Positions 8,294 through 16,795 of a DNA stretch of 25,085 nt are shown here, piece by piece (the first letter of the stretch is position 1; every line of letters begins with the position of its first letter). Under the pieces are notes generated by a model that saw only the letters and a list, made by a program, of their open reading frames with translations, was not told where the DNA came from and made no database searches. This stretch comes from Flavimaribacter sp039888615 (lineage in GTDB: Bacteria > Pseudomonadota > Alphaproteobacteria > Rhizobiales > Rhizobiaceae): the NCBI GenBank assembly GCA_039888615.1, contig JBDQQS010000033.1; one strand, written 5' to 3'. A program made the translations under genes and the position numbers.

Positions 8294-9667
8294 CTAGATT
8301 TGCGTCCTGATGTGCGGTGAGCGCGCATACAGCGCCACCATAGGCAGGATCAGCAGACCGAAGATGAATTGCTGCCACTCGAAATCGAGCCCGATACCGA
8401 TCAAAAAAGAGGATAGGACCTGCAGTACCAGGACACCGATGACGGTAAACCCGTAGCCACCTTGGCCGCCGAGCAGCGACGTGCCGCCGACAACCACGGC
8501 CGCGAGCGTGAGGAAGAGATACTGATCGCCCACCCCGATGAAGCCGCCACCCGACCAGCCGAGCAGCAACCCGCCGGTCAACGCGGCGAAAAAGCCGGAG
8601 ATGGCGTACATCATCACCCAGTAGGTGAGTTCCGAAATCATAACCCGCTTGGCCGATGTTCGGTTGACGCCGAGCGCATACAGATAGCGGCCATAAACGG
8701 TCAGTCGCATACCGACGATCAGCACGATGACAATCAGCGCCCAGATGCAGATTACCGGCGGCACCGGAAGTCCGAAGGTTGACCCATTCATTGCGGCGAG
8801 ATTGGAGAGCCAGTCCGGCACGGTGCCGAACACGTTTCCGCCATAAGCAGTTCCAATTGAAGTTACAATCTGGACGCCGCCGGAAATGGCGAACCCCGTA
8901 CCCAGCGTCACAATCAGAGCTTGCCCCTGCAGCTTGTAGCTCAGGAAGCCATTGATGACGCCGAGGAGGATGCCGATGACCAATACGATCAGCACCGCGA
9001 GCCACGGCGGCACGCCGAGACCTATAAGGTAGAGAAGACCCACATTGGCCGCGCCGATGATGAACGGGATCGATAAGTCGAGACCTCCGAGCAGCGCGAC
9101 AAGTGTCTGTCCGATAGAGGCAATGCCCAGGAAAGCTGCGAACAGCAGCATCGACTTGATGTTGTTGGCCGAGGCGAAACCCTCAATGTTCATCGAGCCG
9201 ATAGAAAACAGGCCTGCGAGCACCATGATGCCGATGAAGGCCGAGCGGTTCTCCTGGAAATGACGGCCCAGCGTTCGGGTGAGCACGATGATCGTCAGGA
9301 TGATCAGCAGCGAAACGACGTTCCAGATGTTGAAGAAACCCTCGATCGTCAGAGACAGGACGAGGAAAAGCGCCAGGATCGCGATCAAACCGAAGATCGC
9401 CGGACGGAACTGCAACCAGACCTTTCGGCCCTCGCTAATCTCGCCCTCCGGGACAGGGTTTGCATCCGAGACGAACTGGCCGAGAACAAAGCGCCACCCC
9501 CAGACGAAAGCGGCGAGCGTGGCGATGGCCGACAGAATGATCAGCTGGACCGAAAGCCCCTGTAGGAAGCCGAACACCACACCGATTGCCGTGAGGATGA
9601 TGCCGACGCAGACACCCATGATGGTGGCGGGCAGACCGAGTTTCGGCGGCTGGGCGAGAGTCGTCAT
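8294..9667 (-). CDS. Sugar-type ABC transporter permease (second subunit)
   Basis: A 457-residue inner-membrane permease of the RbsC/XylH class (BPD_transp_2 family). Typical family signatures are the GGLDLSIPF segment and, late in the protein, GGTSLLGGQGG, the conserved Gly-rich loop of this class. It is longer than RbsC (about 320 residues). The extra length is N-terminal, where several additional hydrophobic stretches and a charged loop (about residues 70-85) precede the core. Its ATG overlaps the stop of the first permease as ATGA at 9664-9667, so the two permeases are coupled and probably form a heterodimer. The core is intact. Substrate is unknown. Confidence 0.87.
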   Translation of the reverse strand: MTTLAQPPKLGLPATIMGVCVGIILTAIGVVFGFLQGLSVQLIILSAIATLAAFVWGWRFVLGQFVSDANPVPEGEISEGRKVWLQFRPAIFGLIAILALFLVLSLTIEGFFNIWNVVSLLIILTIIVLTRTLGRHFQENRSAFIGIMVLAGLFSIGSMNIEGFASANNIKSMLLFAAFLGIASIGQTLVALLGGLDLSIPFIIGAANVGLLYLIGLGVPPWLAVLIVLVIGILLGVINGFLSYKLQGQALIVTLGTGFAISGGVQIVTSIGTAYGGNVFGTVPDWLSNLAAMNGSTFGLPVPPVICIWALIVIVLIVGMRLTVYGRYLYALGVNRTSAKRVMISELTYWVMMYAISGFFAALTGGLLLGWSGGGFIGVGDQYLFLTLAAVVVGGTSLLGGQGGYGFTVIGVLVLQVLSSFLIGIGLDFEWQQFIFGLLILPMVALYARSPHIRTQI

Positions 9668-11100
9668 CGGCTCTCCTCCGTTGCTGACGGCTCGGAACTA
9701 TTGGGCGCAAACGGCCCCCCGGCACGCATTAGATAGGCCCCGAACAGCACGAGTGCCGCGACCACCACCGCTACGGCAGGCGCGATCGTCCGGCGGTTGG
9801 ACTGGTAGACGGCAATGCGTACAAACACGGCAATCGCAATCAGCAGGAGTGCTGCCAGAACCAGCGGCCCGGCTTCTTGCCTGAGTTCCTCGTCCATTGC
9901 CGTGGGGGCGGCAACCTCGAGGGGACCGACATAGAGTTCTTCCAACGCAATCGGGGCGATCGGCGCGATCGGCTGCATGACGACGGTATCGTCGACTGGC
10001 GCCGTGCGGGTACGCGGATCACGATCGTTGGTCGCGTGAAGGATGACGCCCATCGCCACCACGCCTAGACCTATGAAATAGAGTAACGGCGAGAAATTGT
10101 TGATATGGCGCTGGATAAAGGGGATGATCAGCGTCAACAACAAAGAAATCACCAGGATCGAGCCGTAGGCGAGGTTGGTCACGAAGCTCTGAACAGCGCC
10201 AAAGTTAAACGTCGCCAGCACAAACGTGATCAGATAGAGGTTGCTCGCGCCGAGGAATGATCCAAACACGCCGCCGCGTCCGCCGGCAAGCGAAGCGCCG
10301 CCGAGAACCAACGCAGTGACGGCGATCAGTGTATAGGTGGTGCCCTGAGAAGGATCACCCGACGAGATCAGCCCCGTGAAGGTTATGGCGGCCAACCCGG
10401 CGAAGGCGCCGGAGATCAGGTGCGCGCCGATGCGCACAACATAAATTGGCACACCGCTCGTATAGGCCGCCCGCTCGTCCGATCCCATGAGGCGGAGATG
10501 CGTGTAAAATGCAGTCTGGGTAAACAGCAGCCAGGCGATGGAGGCGATCACGAGGATAGCAAAGACCGGCGAGAAGATTGACGTTCCCAGGCCCCAGTCC
10601 GCCATGAACTGCGGAGCCACGCCGCCCGGACGCGGCAGGATGACGAGGTTTATCCCCGACAACGCCAGGTATCCCGACAGAGAGACAATGATCGGCTGCA
10701 CACGGATATAGATCACGATTAGCGAGAACAGGAACTGATAGAGCGCGCCGATAAAGATCGCATAGGCGAAGATCGCAATCGGATTGGTTAGGATGCCGGC
10801 GCCGTAGAGCTGAATCAGCGTGACGTTGATGAAACCGATCAGAGGTCCGATTGACAAATCGACGGTGCCGCGACCGGAGATCACAGAAGCCATCAGCGCA
10901 TAGGTGGCCAAGATCAGCGGCGTCGCCACGATGATGGCGCTGCCGATACCAGCGCTTGACATGAGGCTAGGGGAACGTAGGACTGCGAGGCCGAGCAGCA
11001 GGAAAAACAGCGTGATCGGGACAAGGAGAAACGGATTCGCACGACCACCCTGGACCAGACGGGTGGAGTCAAGACCGACATTGGCGGGTGCATCGCTCAT
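9664..11100 (-). CDS. Sugar-type ABC transporter permease (first subunit), with C-terminal extension
   Basis: A 478-residue permease of the RbsC-like family. The core, up to about residue 345, has the family signatures RGTVDLSIGPLIG and GGASLAGGRGG. Beyond it lies an unusual extension with a further membrane helix, a soluble loop with the repeated API motif (QPIAPIAPIAL) and two more helices near the C-terminus. The frame stays open upstream to 11244, but the ATG at 11098-11100 overlaps the ATPase stop as ATGA and is the likely start. Stop/start overlaps on both sides tie it to the ATPase and to the second permease. The role of the extension is unknown. Confidence 0.87.
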   Translation of the reverse strand: MSDAPANVGLDSTRLVQGGRANPFLLVPITLFFLLLGLAVLRSPSLMSSAGIGSAIIVATPLILATYALMASVISGRGTVDLSIGPLIGFINVTLIQLYGAGILTNPIAIFAYAIFIGALYQFLFSLIVIYIRVQPIIVSLSGYLALSGINLVILPRPGGVAPQFMADWGLGTSIFSPVFAILVIASIAWLLFTQTAFYTHLRLMGSDERAAYTSGVPIYVVRIGAHLISGAFAGLAAITFTGLISSGDPSQGTTYTLIAVTALVLGGASLAGGRGGVFGSFLGASNLYLITFVLATFNFGAVQSFVTNLAYGSILVISLLLTLIIPFIQRHINNFSPLLYFIGLGVVAMGVILHATNDRDPRTRTAPVDDTVVMQPIAPIAPIALEELYVGPLEVAAPTAMDEELRQEAGPLVLAALLLIAIAVFVRIAVYQSNRRTIAPAVAVVVAALVLFGAYLMRAGGPFAPNSSEPSATEESR

Positions 11101-12974
11101 TGTCCGCTGCCTCCCTGCCTGATTTCCCGTGCTTCGCCTTTTTCGCGGTCGAACTCGACGATTCGTATCGATTTCGGCATCACCGGCACCGCTGACCGAG
11201 TAGGCTTCTGGACGGTGGAAACTGACCGTTCTATTTCCGCACATTCGGTCGCTGGGATAAGCGCGGCCGCGCGGTTGCGGCGCTCCATCGCCTCCTGGAT
11301 TTCCTTAGGAACCTCGACGGAGACCTTTACGCCGTCGATTGCGGTTCGGGCGCCGCGCTGCTCGCCGGGCGTGTTGACGTTGCCCGTGACTGGCTTCAGC
11401 CCCCAGTGGCTTTCAAGCCCGCTGCCGTCGGTCTGACCGAACATGGCTTCGAGCACCCGCTTAGGATCAAGCGTGCGGCCATCGAAGGCATCGAATGGCC
11501 TACCATCGCGGAAGACGATCACGCGGGTGGCAAAGCCGATAAATTCCTCGAGCTCGGAGGACATGTAAACCACAGACTTGCCATCGCCGGCAAAGGTCCG
11601 CAGATGTTTGTAGAGTTCAGTCTTGGCGCCGACATCGATGCCCCGCGCAGGGTCGTTGAGAGCGATCACGTCGGGCCGCATTGCGAAACCGCGACCGATC
11701 AGCACTTTCTGCTGGTTGCCGCCCGACAGCGAGGTTATGCGGTCCTCGCGCAGTCCGAACTTAATAAGTAGGTTGTCGGCTTCTCGCTTGAAGATGGTCC
11801 CGAGCGTTGGCCAGTCGATGATCGAGAGGATGCCGCCGCGCTTCTTTTCACGATAGAGCGGCATGACCATGTTCTCAAATATCGACAACGAGGCAAAGAT
11901 ACCCTCGCGCTTCCGATCGCCGGAGACATAGGAGATTTTAGCTTCCACCGCGTCGGCAAGATTACGCACCGCATGATATTCACCGTGGTGGTCGGATACC
12001 TGGATTAGCCCCGACTTGGCCGGCTCGACGCCAGCGATAGCCCTGATGAAGGCATCCTGACCCTGGCCATCCAGACCGGCGATGCCGACGATCTCGCCGC
12101 GCCGGATTTCAAAGTCGAAAGGCTCGGTATCCGGCCACACTGTCACGTTCTCGCCGCGCATGGCGAGACTTGAATCACGTGGCTGCGGCGCCTCATGGCT
12201 GTGCGACTTACCGGCATTCTCCTCGCCGGTCATCAGCGCCAACAGGTTCTTCTCGGTAATCTGTTCCTTCTCCAACACACCCACGTCGCGACCGTCGCGC
12301 AACACTGTGGCCCGGTCCGAGATCCGGATCAGTTCGGCGATGCGATGGGTAACAATCAGGATGGTCGTCCCATCATCACGCAGGCTGCGCATCTTGGCGA
12401 ACAGCCGCTCGGTAGAATCGAAATCAAGCGCAGCGGAGCTTTCGTCGAGGATGAGAATGCGCGGATCGCTAACCAGCGCGCGCGCGATCGTGATCCACTG
12501 TTTGAGGCCGAGCGGCAGCGTGCCGGCGATGGCGAAGGGATCGACCGGTTCGCCAGCCAGTTCTTGCATCAATTCCGCGGTACGGGTGACCTTGTGCTCC
12601 TGGGACGTGGATTTGGAAAACAGGGCGTCTGAGCCCATGAAAATGTTATCGACCACGGTGCTCTCGTCAGCCACGAGGACTTCCTGATAGACCGTGGAAA
12701 TACCAATGGCCTTACTTTCGGCGGGGGTCGAGGGGGTTTCTCCGAGGATGGAGACCGTCCCACCGTCAACCGGCAGGATGCCCGATACCACCTTGGCCAT
12801 TGTGCTCTTGCCGCAGCCGTTGCCGCCGACAACTGCGTGAATTTCGCCGGCGCGCGCGGTAAAGTTCACGCCGTCGAGCGCCCGGGTTGGCCCGAAGAAC
12901 TTCTTCACATTGCGCACGATAATCGTCTCGCGACCCTGCGCTGTCTGTAAATTTTCAACGGTTGCGGACGACAT
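11097..12974 (-). CDS. Sugar-type ABC transporter ATPase with two nucleotide-binding domains (RbsA/MglA type)
   Basis: A 625-residue tandem ATPase. The first domain has Walker A GGNGCGKST (about residues 50-58), a signature region reading LPLGLKQW and Walker B ILILDESSAALD. The second has the degenerate Walker A usual for this class (GLDGQGQD), a good LSGGNQQK signature and a Walker B altered to LNDPARGID. Beyond the normal end near residue 500 there is an extra soluble tail of about 100 residues, rich in charged residues and Pro. The frame is open up to 13130, but those residues overlap the binding-protein gene and are unlike the family. The ATG at 12974 starts close to the domain, although its ribosome site (AGGA, 12 bases upstream) is weak. 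Confidence 0.9.
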   Translation of the reverse strand: MSSATVENLQTAQGRETIIVRNVKKFFGPTRALDGVNFTARAGEIHAVVGGNGCGKSTMAKVVSGILPVDGGTVSILGETPSTPAESKAIGISTVYQEVLVADESTVVDNIFMGSDALFSKSTSQEHKVTRTAELMQELAGEPVDPFAIAGTLPLGLKQWITIARALVSDPRILILDESSAALDFDSTERLFAKMRSLRDDGTTILIVTHRIAELIRISDRATVLRDGRDVGVLEKEQITEKNLLALMTGEENAGKSHSHEAPQPRDSSLAMRGENVTVWPDTEPFDFEIRRGEIVGIAGLDGQGQDAFIRAIAGVEPAKSGLIQVSDHHGEYHAVRNLADAVEAKISYVSGDRKREGIFASLSIFENMVMPLYREKKRGGILSIIDWPTLGTIFKREADNLLIKFGLREDRITSLSGGNQQKVLIGRGFAMRPDVIALNDPARGIDVGAKTELYKHLRTFAGDGKSVVYMSSELEEFIGFATRVIVFRDGRPFDAFDGRTLDPKRVLEAMFGQTDGSGLESHWGLKPVTGNVNTPGEQRGARTAIDGVKVSVEVPKEIQEAMERRNRAAALIPATECAEIERSVSTVQKPTRSAVPVMPKSIRIVEFDREKGEAREIRQGGSGQ

Positions 12975-13020
12975 TTTCGGATCGAATCCTAACAAGATGG
13001 GCGCATTGAAGTGTGTTTCC

Positions 13021-13040
13021 GGGCCGCCAATCGGCGACCC
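13021..13040 (-). promoter_or_regulatory. Stem-loop between binding protein and ATPase genes
   Basis: On the minus strand the sequence folds into an 8-bp stem (GGGTCGCC with GGCGGCCC, one G-T pair) with a GATT loop. No run of T follows, so it is not a standard terminator. Stem-loops just after binding-protein genes often protect the upstream mRNA or reduce read-through, giving more binding protein than membrane subunits. That role is inferred. Confidence 0.45.
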
Positions 13041-13060
13041 GAAGCGATATACTGGCGGAA

Positions 13061-14230
13061 TTACGGTTTGTACTGGGTCGGATCCGCCGGGTTGACGAAG
13101 AACTGGTTGAGGTACTCCGTCGAACCCCACATGTCCTGGCCGACATTGTACCAGTTCTGCGCGTTCTCATCGCAATCCTCGGGAAGGATATCCTTCAGGT
13201 CGTCATAGGTGATGACTACCGGATCGACGAGAACCGACTGCACCTTTGGGCCCTGCCCCTGCAGCGTACGCATCATGATGCGCCAGATCAGGTTGACGTC
13301 GTCGGCGGGCGGCCAGGTCTGAACGGCGGCCGAGATCAGGTCCGGGTTCTTGCGCCAAGTGCAAAGCGCACCCAGTTCGCCACCAACGGCAACCTTGACG
13401 CCTTCGCGACCGGACTGTTTGAGCGCACGCAGCACGCCCATTTCCGCTGCCGACTGGACGACGATGCCATCAAGCTTACCGGGATGGGTGGCGAGCCACT
13501 TCTGCACTTCACCCTGTGCCACCTGGTCGGTCCACATACCGGCGATCGAGCCGACTACCTTAATACCGGGCGCCGTTGCCAGCCCCGCCTTCACGCCGCG
13601 GTCTTGGCTGTCCGAACCGGACGTGCCGGGGATGCCTTCGACGACCAAAACGTTGCCTTCGCCACCGAGTTCCTCGGCCATGCGCTTTCCGATTTCGAAG
13701 CCAGCAACCTGATAGTTGACCGAGGAGTTCACCGCGGTCGGTGCGGTGAGGTACCCGGTCATTGAGAAGACCGGAACGCCTTTGTCAAAGGCATACTGAA
13801 CGGTCTGATTGAGCGCTGTCGGGTTCGAGCAGCATACGAAGATCGCGTCGACACCCTGGTCGACCAGCTGCCGCATCTGCTGAATCTGGGTCGAATCGTT
13901 TAGGTTCGACTGAGTGACGATCACCTCGTCGATGAGCCCGAGTTCCTTCCACTTCGGGATGATCTCGTTCTGCAGCGGATCCATGGCGTTGGCACGCCAA
14001 GTGTTGCCGGCGTAGGACGACGCATAACCGATCTTCCATGGCGGCGGGTTCTTGGCCTTGAAGTCACGCAAGGGGCTCGGCCCGACCGGCTGTGACGGAT
14101 CGAGCATTTCGGGATTGTAGAGACGCTCGGCGACGTCAGGATTGATCTCGTCCACGCCCTCAGCTTGGGCGGTGATCGCGCCGAAGGCAATCACGCCCGC
14201 GGCCAGTGCCATTGATTTAAGATACTTCAT
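13061..14230 (-). CDS. Periplasmic sugar-type substrate-binding protein of the ABC importer
   Basis: A 389-residue exported protein of the Peripla_BP_4 (ribose/galactose-binding-like) class. It has a clear signal peptide, with a basic start, a hydrophobic core and likely cleavage after AQA near residue 23. Two alpha/beta lobes follow. Recognisable stretches are SSYAGNTWR near the start of lobe 1 and QLVDQGVDAIFV, the segment found in most members. It has a good GAGGAG ribosome site 8 bases upstream of the ATG. The ATPase starts 86 bp downstream after a stem-loop. The ligand cannot be read from the sequence; genome context suggests a lactone, ester or sugar-linked compound rather than plain ribose. 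Confidence 0.9.
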   Translation of the reverse strand: MKYLKSMALAAGVIAFGAITAQAEGVDEINPDVAERLYNPEMLDPSQPVGPSPLRDFKAKNPPPWKIGYASSYAGNTWRANAMDPLQNEIIPKWKELGLIDEVIVTQSNLNDSTQIQQMRQLVDQGVDAIFVCCSNPTALNQTVQYAFDKGVPVFSMTGYLTAPTAVNSSVNYQVAGFEIGKRMAEELGGEGNVLVVEGIPGTSGSDSQDRGVKAGLATAPGIKVVGSIAGMWTDQVAQGEVQKWLATHPGKLDGIVVQSAAEMGVLRALKQSGREGVKVAVGGELGALCTWRKNPDLISAAVQTWPPADDVNLIWRIMMRTLQGQGPKVQSVLVDPVVITYDDLKDILPEDCDENAQNWYNVGQDMWGSTEYLNQFFVNPADPTQYKP

Positions 14231-14356
14231 TTCGTGTCTCCTCTTGATGGAAATTCAACCTCTAAGCGGCACGCCGCTGCGGGACGTTGCAATGTTGCCA
14301 ACGCCCGTTCTTCCCACATTCGCCTATCCTCCCCTTTTTGCGGCCCCTCGGGGTCG

Positions 14357-15295
14357 TCAGTCGTAGAAGTCGCCGGGAGCCTTTCGGAAGGTCTCCCAAT
14401 TGACCGGATCATGACCGGTCACAATCATGGCGCTGGTGTCGCTTGCAATGCGCCGTAGCTTGGCTACCGAATTGGCCGCATCGGCAGATGAGACGACAAG
14501 GCCAGGCAATGCCTTGTTCTCCCAATGATCGAGCGTGTAAGCAGCATCGATGGTCAGAAGCACTGGGCCGGTTCGCGGCAGCGTAACCAGGAAAGACTGG
14601 TGCCCCGGCGCATGGCCCGGCGTGAAAATCATCCGGATGACGCCATCGCCGAATAGATCGTAATGGTCGGTGTATTCACCACCGAGAAACTTCCAGTTCA
14701 GGCCCGGCCGGTCGAAGTCGGCACGGATATAGGCGCCGGCTGAGAACCAGTGTGGCTTAAACGCATAGTCGTACTCGGCGCGCTGGCAGATGATCTGGGC
14801 CTTTGGGAAATGGCCGATCGCGCCGGTGTGGTCGAGATGAAGGTGGGACTGCAGCACGTAGCGCACTGATTGCGGATCCACACCAACCGATTTCAGCTGA
14901 TCGACGCAGTTTTCCGACACCAACATGACCGGATCATAGGCGTCGACGACCGCGCCCCAGTGACCGCGCTTGTCGATCGCCGCCTCAACTGCGTTGCCAC
15001 CGTCGATGACAACGTTGCCAGCAGGGTGCTTGATCAGGAACCATGGCACCGGAATCTCGAAATCGCTCTCGCCCTGGTTCATCTTGATGTATTTGACCTT
15101 GGTCTTCAGCGTTCCGGTCTGGAACATGTGAAGCTCGATGCCCGAAGAATTGCCGCGTTTGCGTCGTGTAGGCTCTTCCTGCATAGAGGAAAACCGGGGG
15201 CGCGGAGCCAGATTGCTCGCACCGGAATCGGAGCGAAGCGATTTCGAGTCCGAATCAACGCGTTGCCCCTTGTCGTCAAATTCGATGATCTTCAT
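14357..15295 (-). CDS. blcC: Metallo-beta-lactamase-fold gamma-lactonase (BlcC/AttM family)
   Basis: This 312-residue enzyme should open gamma-butyrolactone to 4-hydroxybutyrate. Relatives AttM/AiiB also cleave N-acyl-homoserine lactones, so quorum quenching is a possible side activity. The zinc motif SHLHLDHTG gives His151, His153, Asp155 and His156. Later ligands lie in FTPGHAPGHQS, TIDAAY and VTGHDP. From residue 57 on it matches remembered AttM closely (for example KMNQG, VIDGGNA, YTLDHWE, ALPG). It carries about 50 extra residues at the N-terminus, polar and Ser/Arg-rich. The ATG at 15295 has a GGGGAT site; no ribosome site was seen at the internal ATG codons. It lies 44 bp after the alpha/beta hydrolase. 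Confidence 0.93.
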   Translation of the reverse strand: MKIIEFDDKGQRVDSDSKSLRSDSGASNLAPRPRFSSMQEEPTRRKRGNSSGIELHMFQTGTLKTKVKYIKMNQGESDFEIPVPWFLIKHPAGNVVIDGGNAVEAAIDKRGHWGAVVDAYDPVMLVSENCVDQLKSVGVDPQSVRYVLQSHLHLDHTGAIGHFPKAQIICQRAEYDYAFKPHWFSAGAYIRADFDRPGLNWKFLGGEYTDHYDLFGDGVIRMIFTPGHAPGHQSFLVTLPRTGPVLLTIDAAYTLDHWENKALPGLVVSSADAANSVAKLRRIASDTSAMIVTGHDPVNWETFRKAPGDFYD

Positions 15296-15339
15296 TCAAA
15301 TATCCCCGGTTCCCTGATCCCGTATTCCCTCGGCAAGCC

Positions 15340-16188
15340 TCACGTCCGCTCATTGATGAGCCTGAGCGCTTCCTTCAGATACACGGCGAAGAGCGGATGG
15401 TTCTCGGACATCGGGAAGTGGCCGATATCTTCCATTTCGATGTAGATGCCGCCCGGGATCTGCCGGGCCGTGGCCTCGGTTGCCTCCGGCGGTGTCAGGT
15501 AGTCGTAGGTACCGGTCATCATGATAACCGGGCAGCGGCTGGTATCGATGTTGCCGAGCTTGCCGCGCAGATCGTGGTCGACCGAATAGAAATAGAGATC
15601 GCCTTTGAATACTTCCGAACCTTGCGTGTAATAGTGCCAGGTCAGCCAACGATCCTTGTCCGGGCTCTGCGGAGCCATCAGGTCCCAGACGCCGGAGCCG
15701 CAGACCTGGGCCGCATTGGCATGCGGATGTCGCCACCAGTCGAGATAGAAACCTGGGGCATGCTCGGCCGCCTCCACCGGAATAACCGCGCGGTAGCGGT
15801 CTGGATAGTGCAGCGCCAGCTGCAGCGCGACGTTGCCGCCGAAGGACGAGCCCATGAAGATTGGGTTTTCAAGTTCCAGCGCATCGCAGAAGGCGTTGAT
15901 GAAGTTCATGTAATGCTCGGCAGTCAGCCGATACTCCTCTTTCCACCACTCCTTGTTGAGGGGCGGATCGGACTTGCCATGTCGGGCAAGGTCGTATGCG
16001 ATCACATCGTAATCGGCGGTGAAGTCAGGATCCTCGAGAAGGTCGCGCCACTGGTGGTTGTGGCAACCGGCAGTGTGCTGGCAAACCAGCGGGATGCCCT
16101 CGCCGTTACGCAGATAGAAAACCTTGTACTCGTAGCCATCGACTTCGATGGTGACATAGCGCCCGATTACCGGCGAATGCTTGGCCAT
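15340..16188 (-). CDS. Alpha/beta-fold hydrolase (esterase or lactone hydrolase)
   Basis: A 282-residue single-domain alpha/beta hydrolase with an intact triad: nucleophile Ser115 in GSSFGG, acid Asp229 in TGTYDYLTPP and His257 in IGHFP. The oxyanion region is QHTAGCHNHQW near residues 37-47. There is no signal peptide, so it is cytoplasmic. The ATG has GGAG 8-11 bases upstream. It sits directly before the lactonase, so it may release a hydroxy acid or a lactone from a larger ester taken up by the transporters. Haloalkane dehalogenase, C-C hydrolase or esterase activity cannot be told apart from the sequence; the Ser nucleophile argues against the first. Confidence 0.88.
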   Translation of the reverse strand: MAKHSPVIGRYVTIEVDGYEYKVFYLRNGEGIPLVCQHTAGCHNHQWRDLLEDPDFTADYDVIAYDLARHGKSDPPLNKEWWKEEYRLTAEHYMNFINAFCDALELENPIFMGSSFGGNVALQLALHYPDRYRAVIPVEAAEHAPGFYLDWWRHPHANAAQVCGSGVWDLMAPQSPDKDRWLTWHYYTQGSEVFKGDLYFYSVDHDLRGKLGNIDTSRCPVIMMTGTYDYLTPPEATEATARQIPGGIYIEMEDIGHFPMSENHPLFAVYLKEALRLINERT

Positions 16189-16249
16189 GGGGAACTCCGT
16201 GACATTTGCGGGGGCGCCTCATCGGCGCTGGACATTCAAACGCGCCGGA

Positions 16250-16639
16250 TCAGACCGGCACGCCAACCTTGCGAAGCAGTTCGAACTGGACTGTAAAGTT
16301 CCGGAGGTTTTGCATCAGGACGAGGTGATTGCCCTCGAGCTTGAGGTCGCGGCGGAAGCTCGCCGACCAAATCCCGTGATACATTGGTTCAGGAACGGGC
16401 TTTGCGAATCCGCGCCATGTTTCAGGGCTCGCCCGGAGAGCGAAGTCGTAGGAATCCATCGGACCCGGATCGATGTTGATCTCGTGCACTTTGCCGTCGA
16501 TCATTCGGACGATAACTTTCGCCAGCCCCATGTCCCACAGATAGGTGCAGGTGAAGTAACGCGCCATCGCGCCAATCGTCGGGTCACGATCAGAGGCTTC
16601 GCTGAACCTGACGGCCCAGTCCCGAACACTCATAACCAT
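16250..16639 (-). CDS. Small SCP2-like (sterol-carrier-type) protein, first gene of the operon
   Basis: A 129-residue soluble protein without signal peptide. The C-terminal half resembles SCP2 sterol-binding domains: an aromatic-rich segment (SPETWRGFAKPVPEPMYHG) followed by a LKLEGNHLVLMQNLR stretch and a final helix. In other proteins this fold binds lipids or other hydrophobic molecules. The start is placed at the ATG at 16639, with GGAGG 6 bases upstream; the in-frame ATG two codons later is an alternative. It is the first gene after the control region and lies 61 bp before the hydrolase. It may hold a hydrophobic substrate for that enzyme. The family call is by eye only. Confidence 0.62.
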   Translation of the reverse strand: MVMSVRDWAVRFSEASDRDPTIGAMARYFTCTYLWDMGLAKVIVRMIDGKVHEINIDPGPMDSYDFALRASPETWRGFAKPVPEPMYHGIWSASFRRDLKLEGNHLVLMQNLRNFTVQFELLRKVGVPV

Positions 16640-16686
16640 GCAACTCCTCCCCGGCCAATTGTTTTTGGAGAATTGCGCTTCGCCAG

Positions 16687-16721
16687 AGTCTCAGCCTTGA
16701 AACCAATTCAGTTTTCTGGCA
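16687..16721. promoter_or_regulatory. Second, weaker inverted repeat, possible regulator half-operator
   Basis: Centred on 16704 is a degenerate copy of the stronger inverted repeat next to it: TGAA, 5 bases, TTCA, with partial agreement in the outer parts of both arms. It shares the 9-mer CAATTCAGT (16704-16712) with the strong site (16742-16750). The two centres are 38 bp apart. A pair of inverted repeats is what a tetrameric IclR regulator would use. Confidence 0.4.
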
Positions 16722-16724
16722 GTT

Positions 16725-16759
16725 GTTCTACATGCTGAACGCAATTCAGTATGCAGAAC
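16725..16759. promoter_or_regulatory. Long inverted repeat, likely operator for the IclR-family regulator
   Basis: Left arm GTTCTACATGCTGAA (16725-16739) and right arm TTCAGTATGCAGAAC (16745-16759) are complementary at 13 of 15 positions around a 5-base spacer. The repeat lies between the divergent operon and regulator, 37 bp before the regulator start and about 85 bp before the operon start. I could not pick convincing -35/-10 boxes. Confidence 0.65.
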
Positions 16760-16795
16760 CGTATCCATGTGAGCTCCAGACTGTCAAGGTGATTT

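Noticed and set aside
14300..14356. Possible terminator between the lactonase and the binding-protein gene
   Set aside because: The CCCC/GGGG hairpin on the minus strand has a very short usable stem and no T-run after it.
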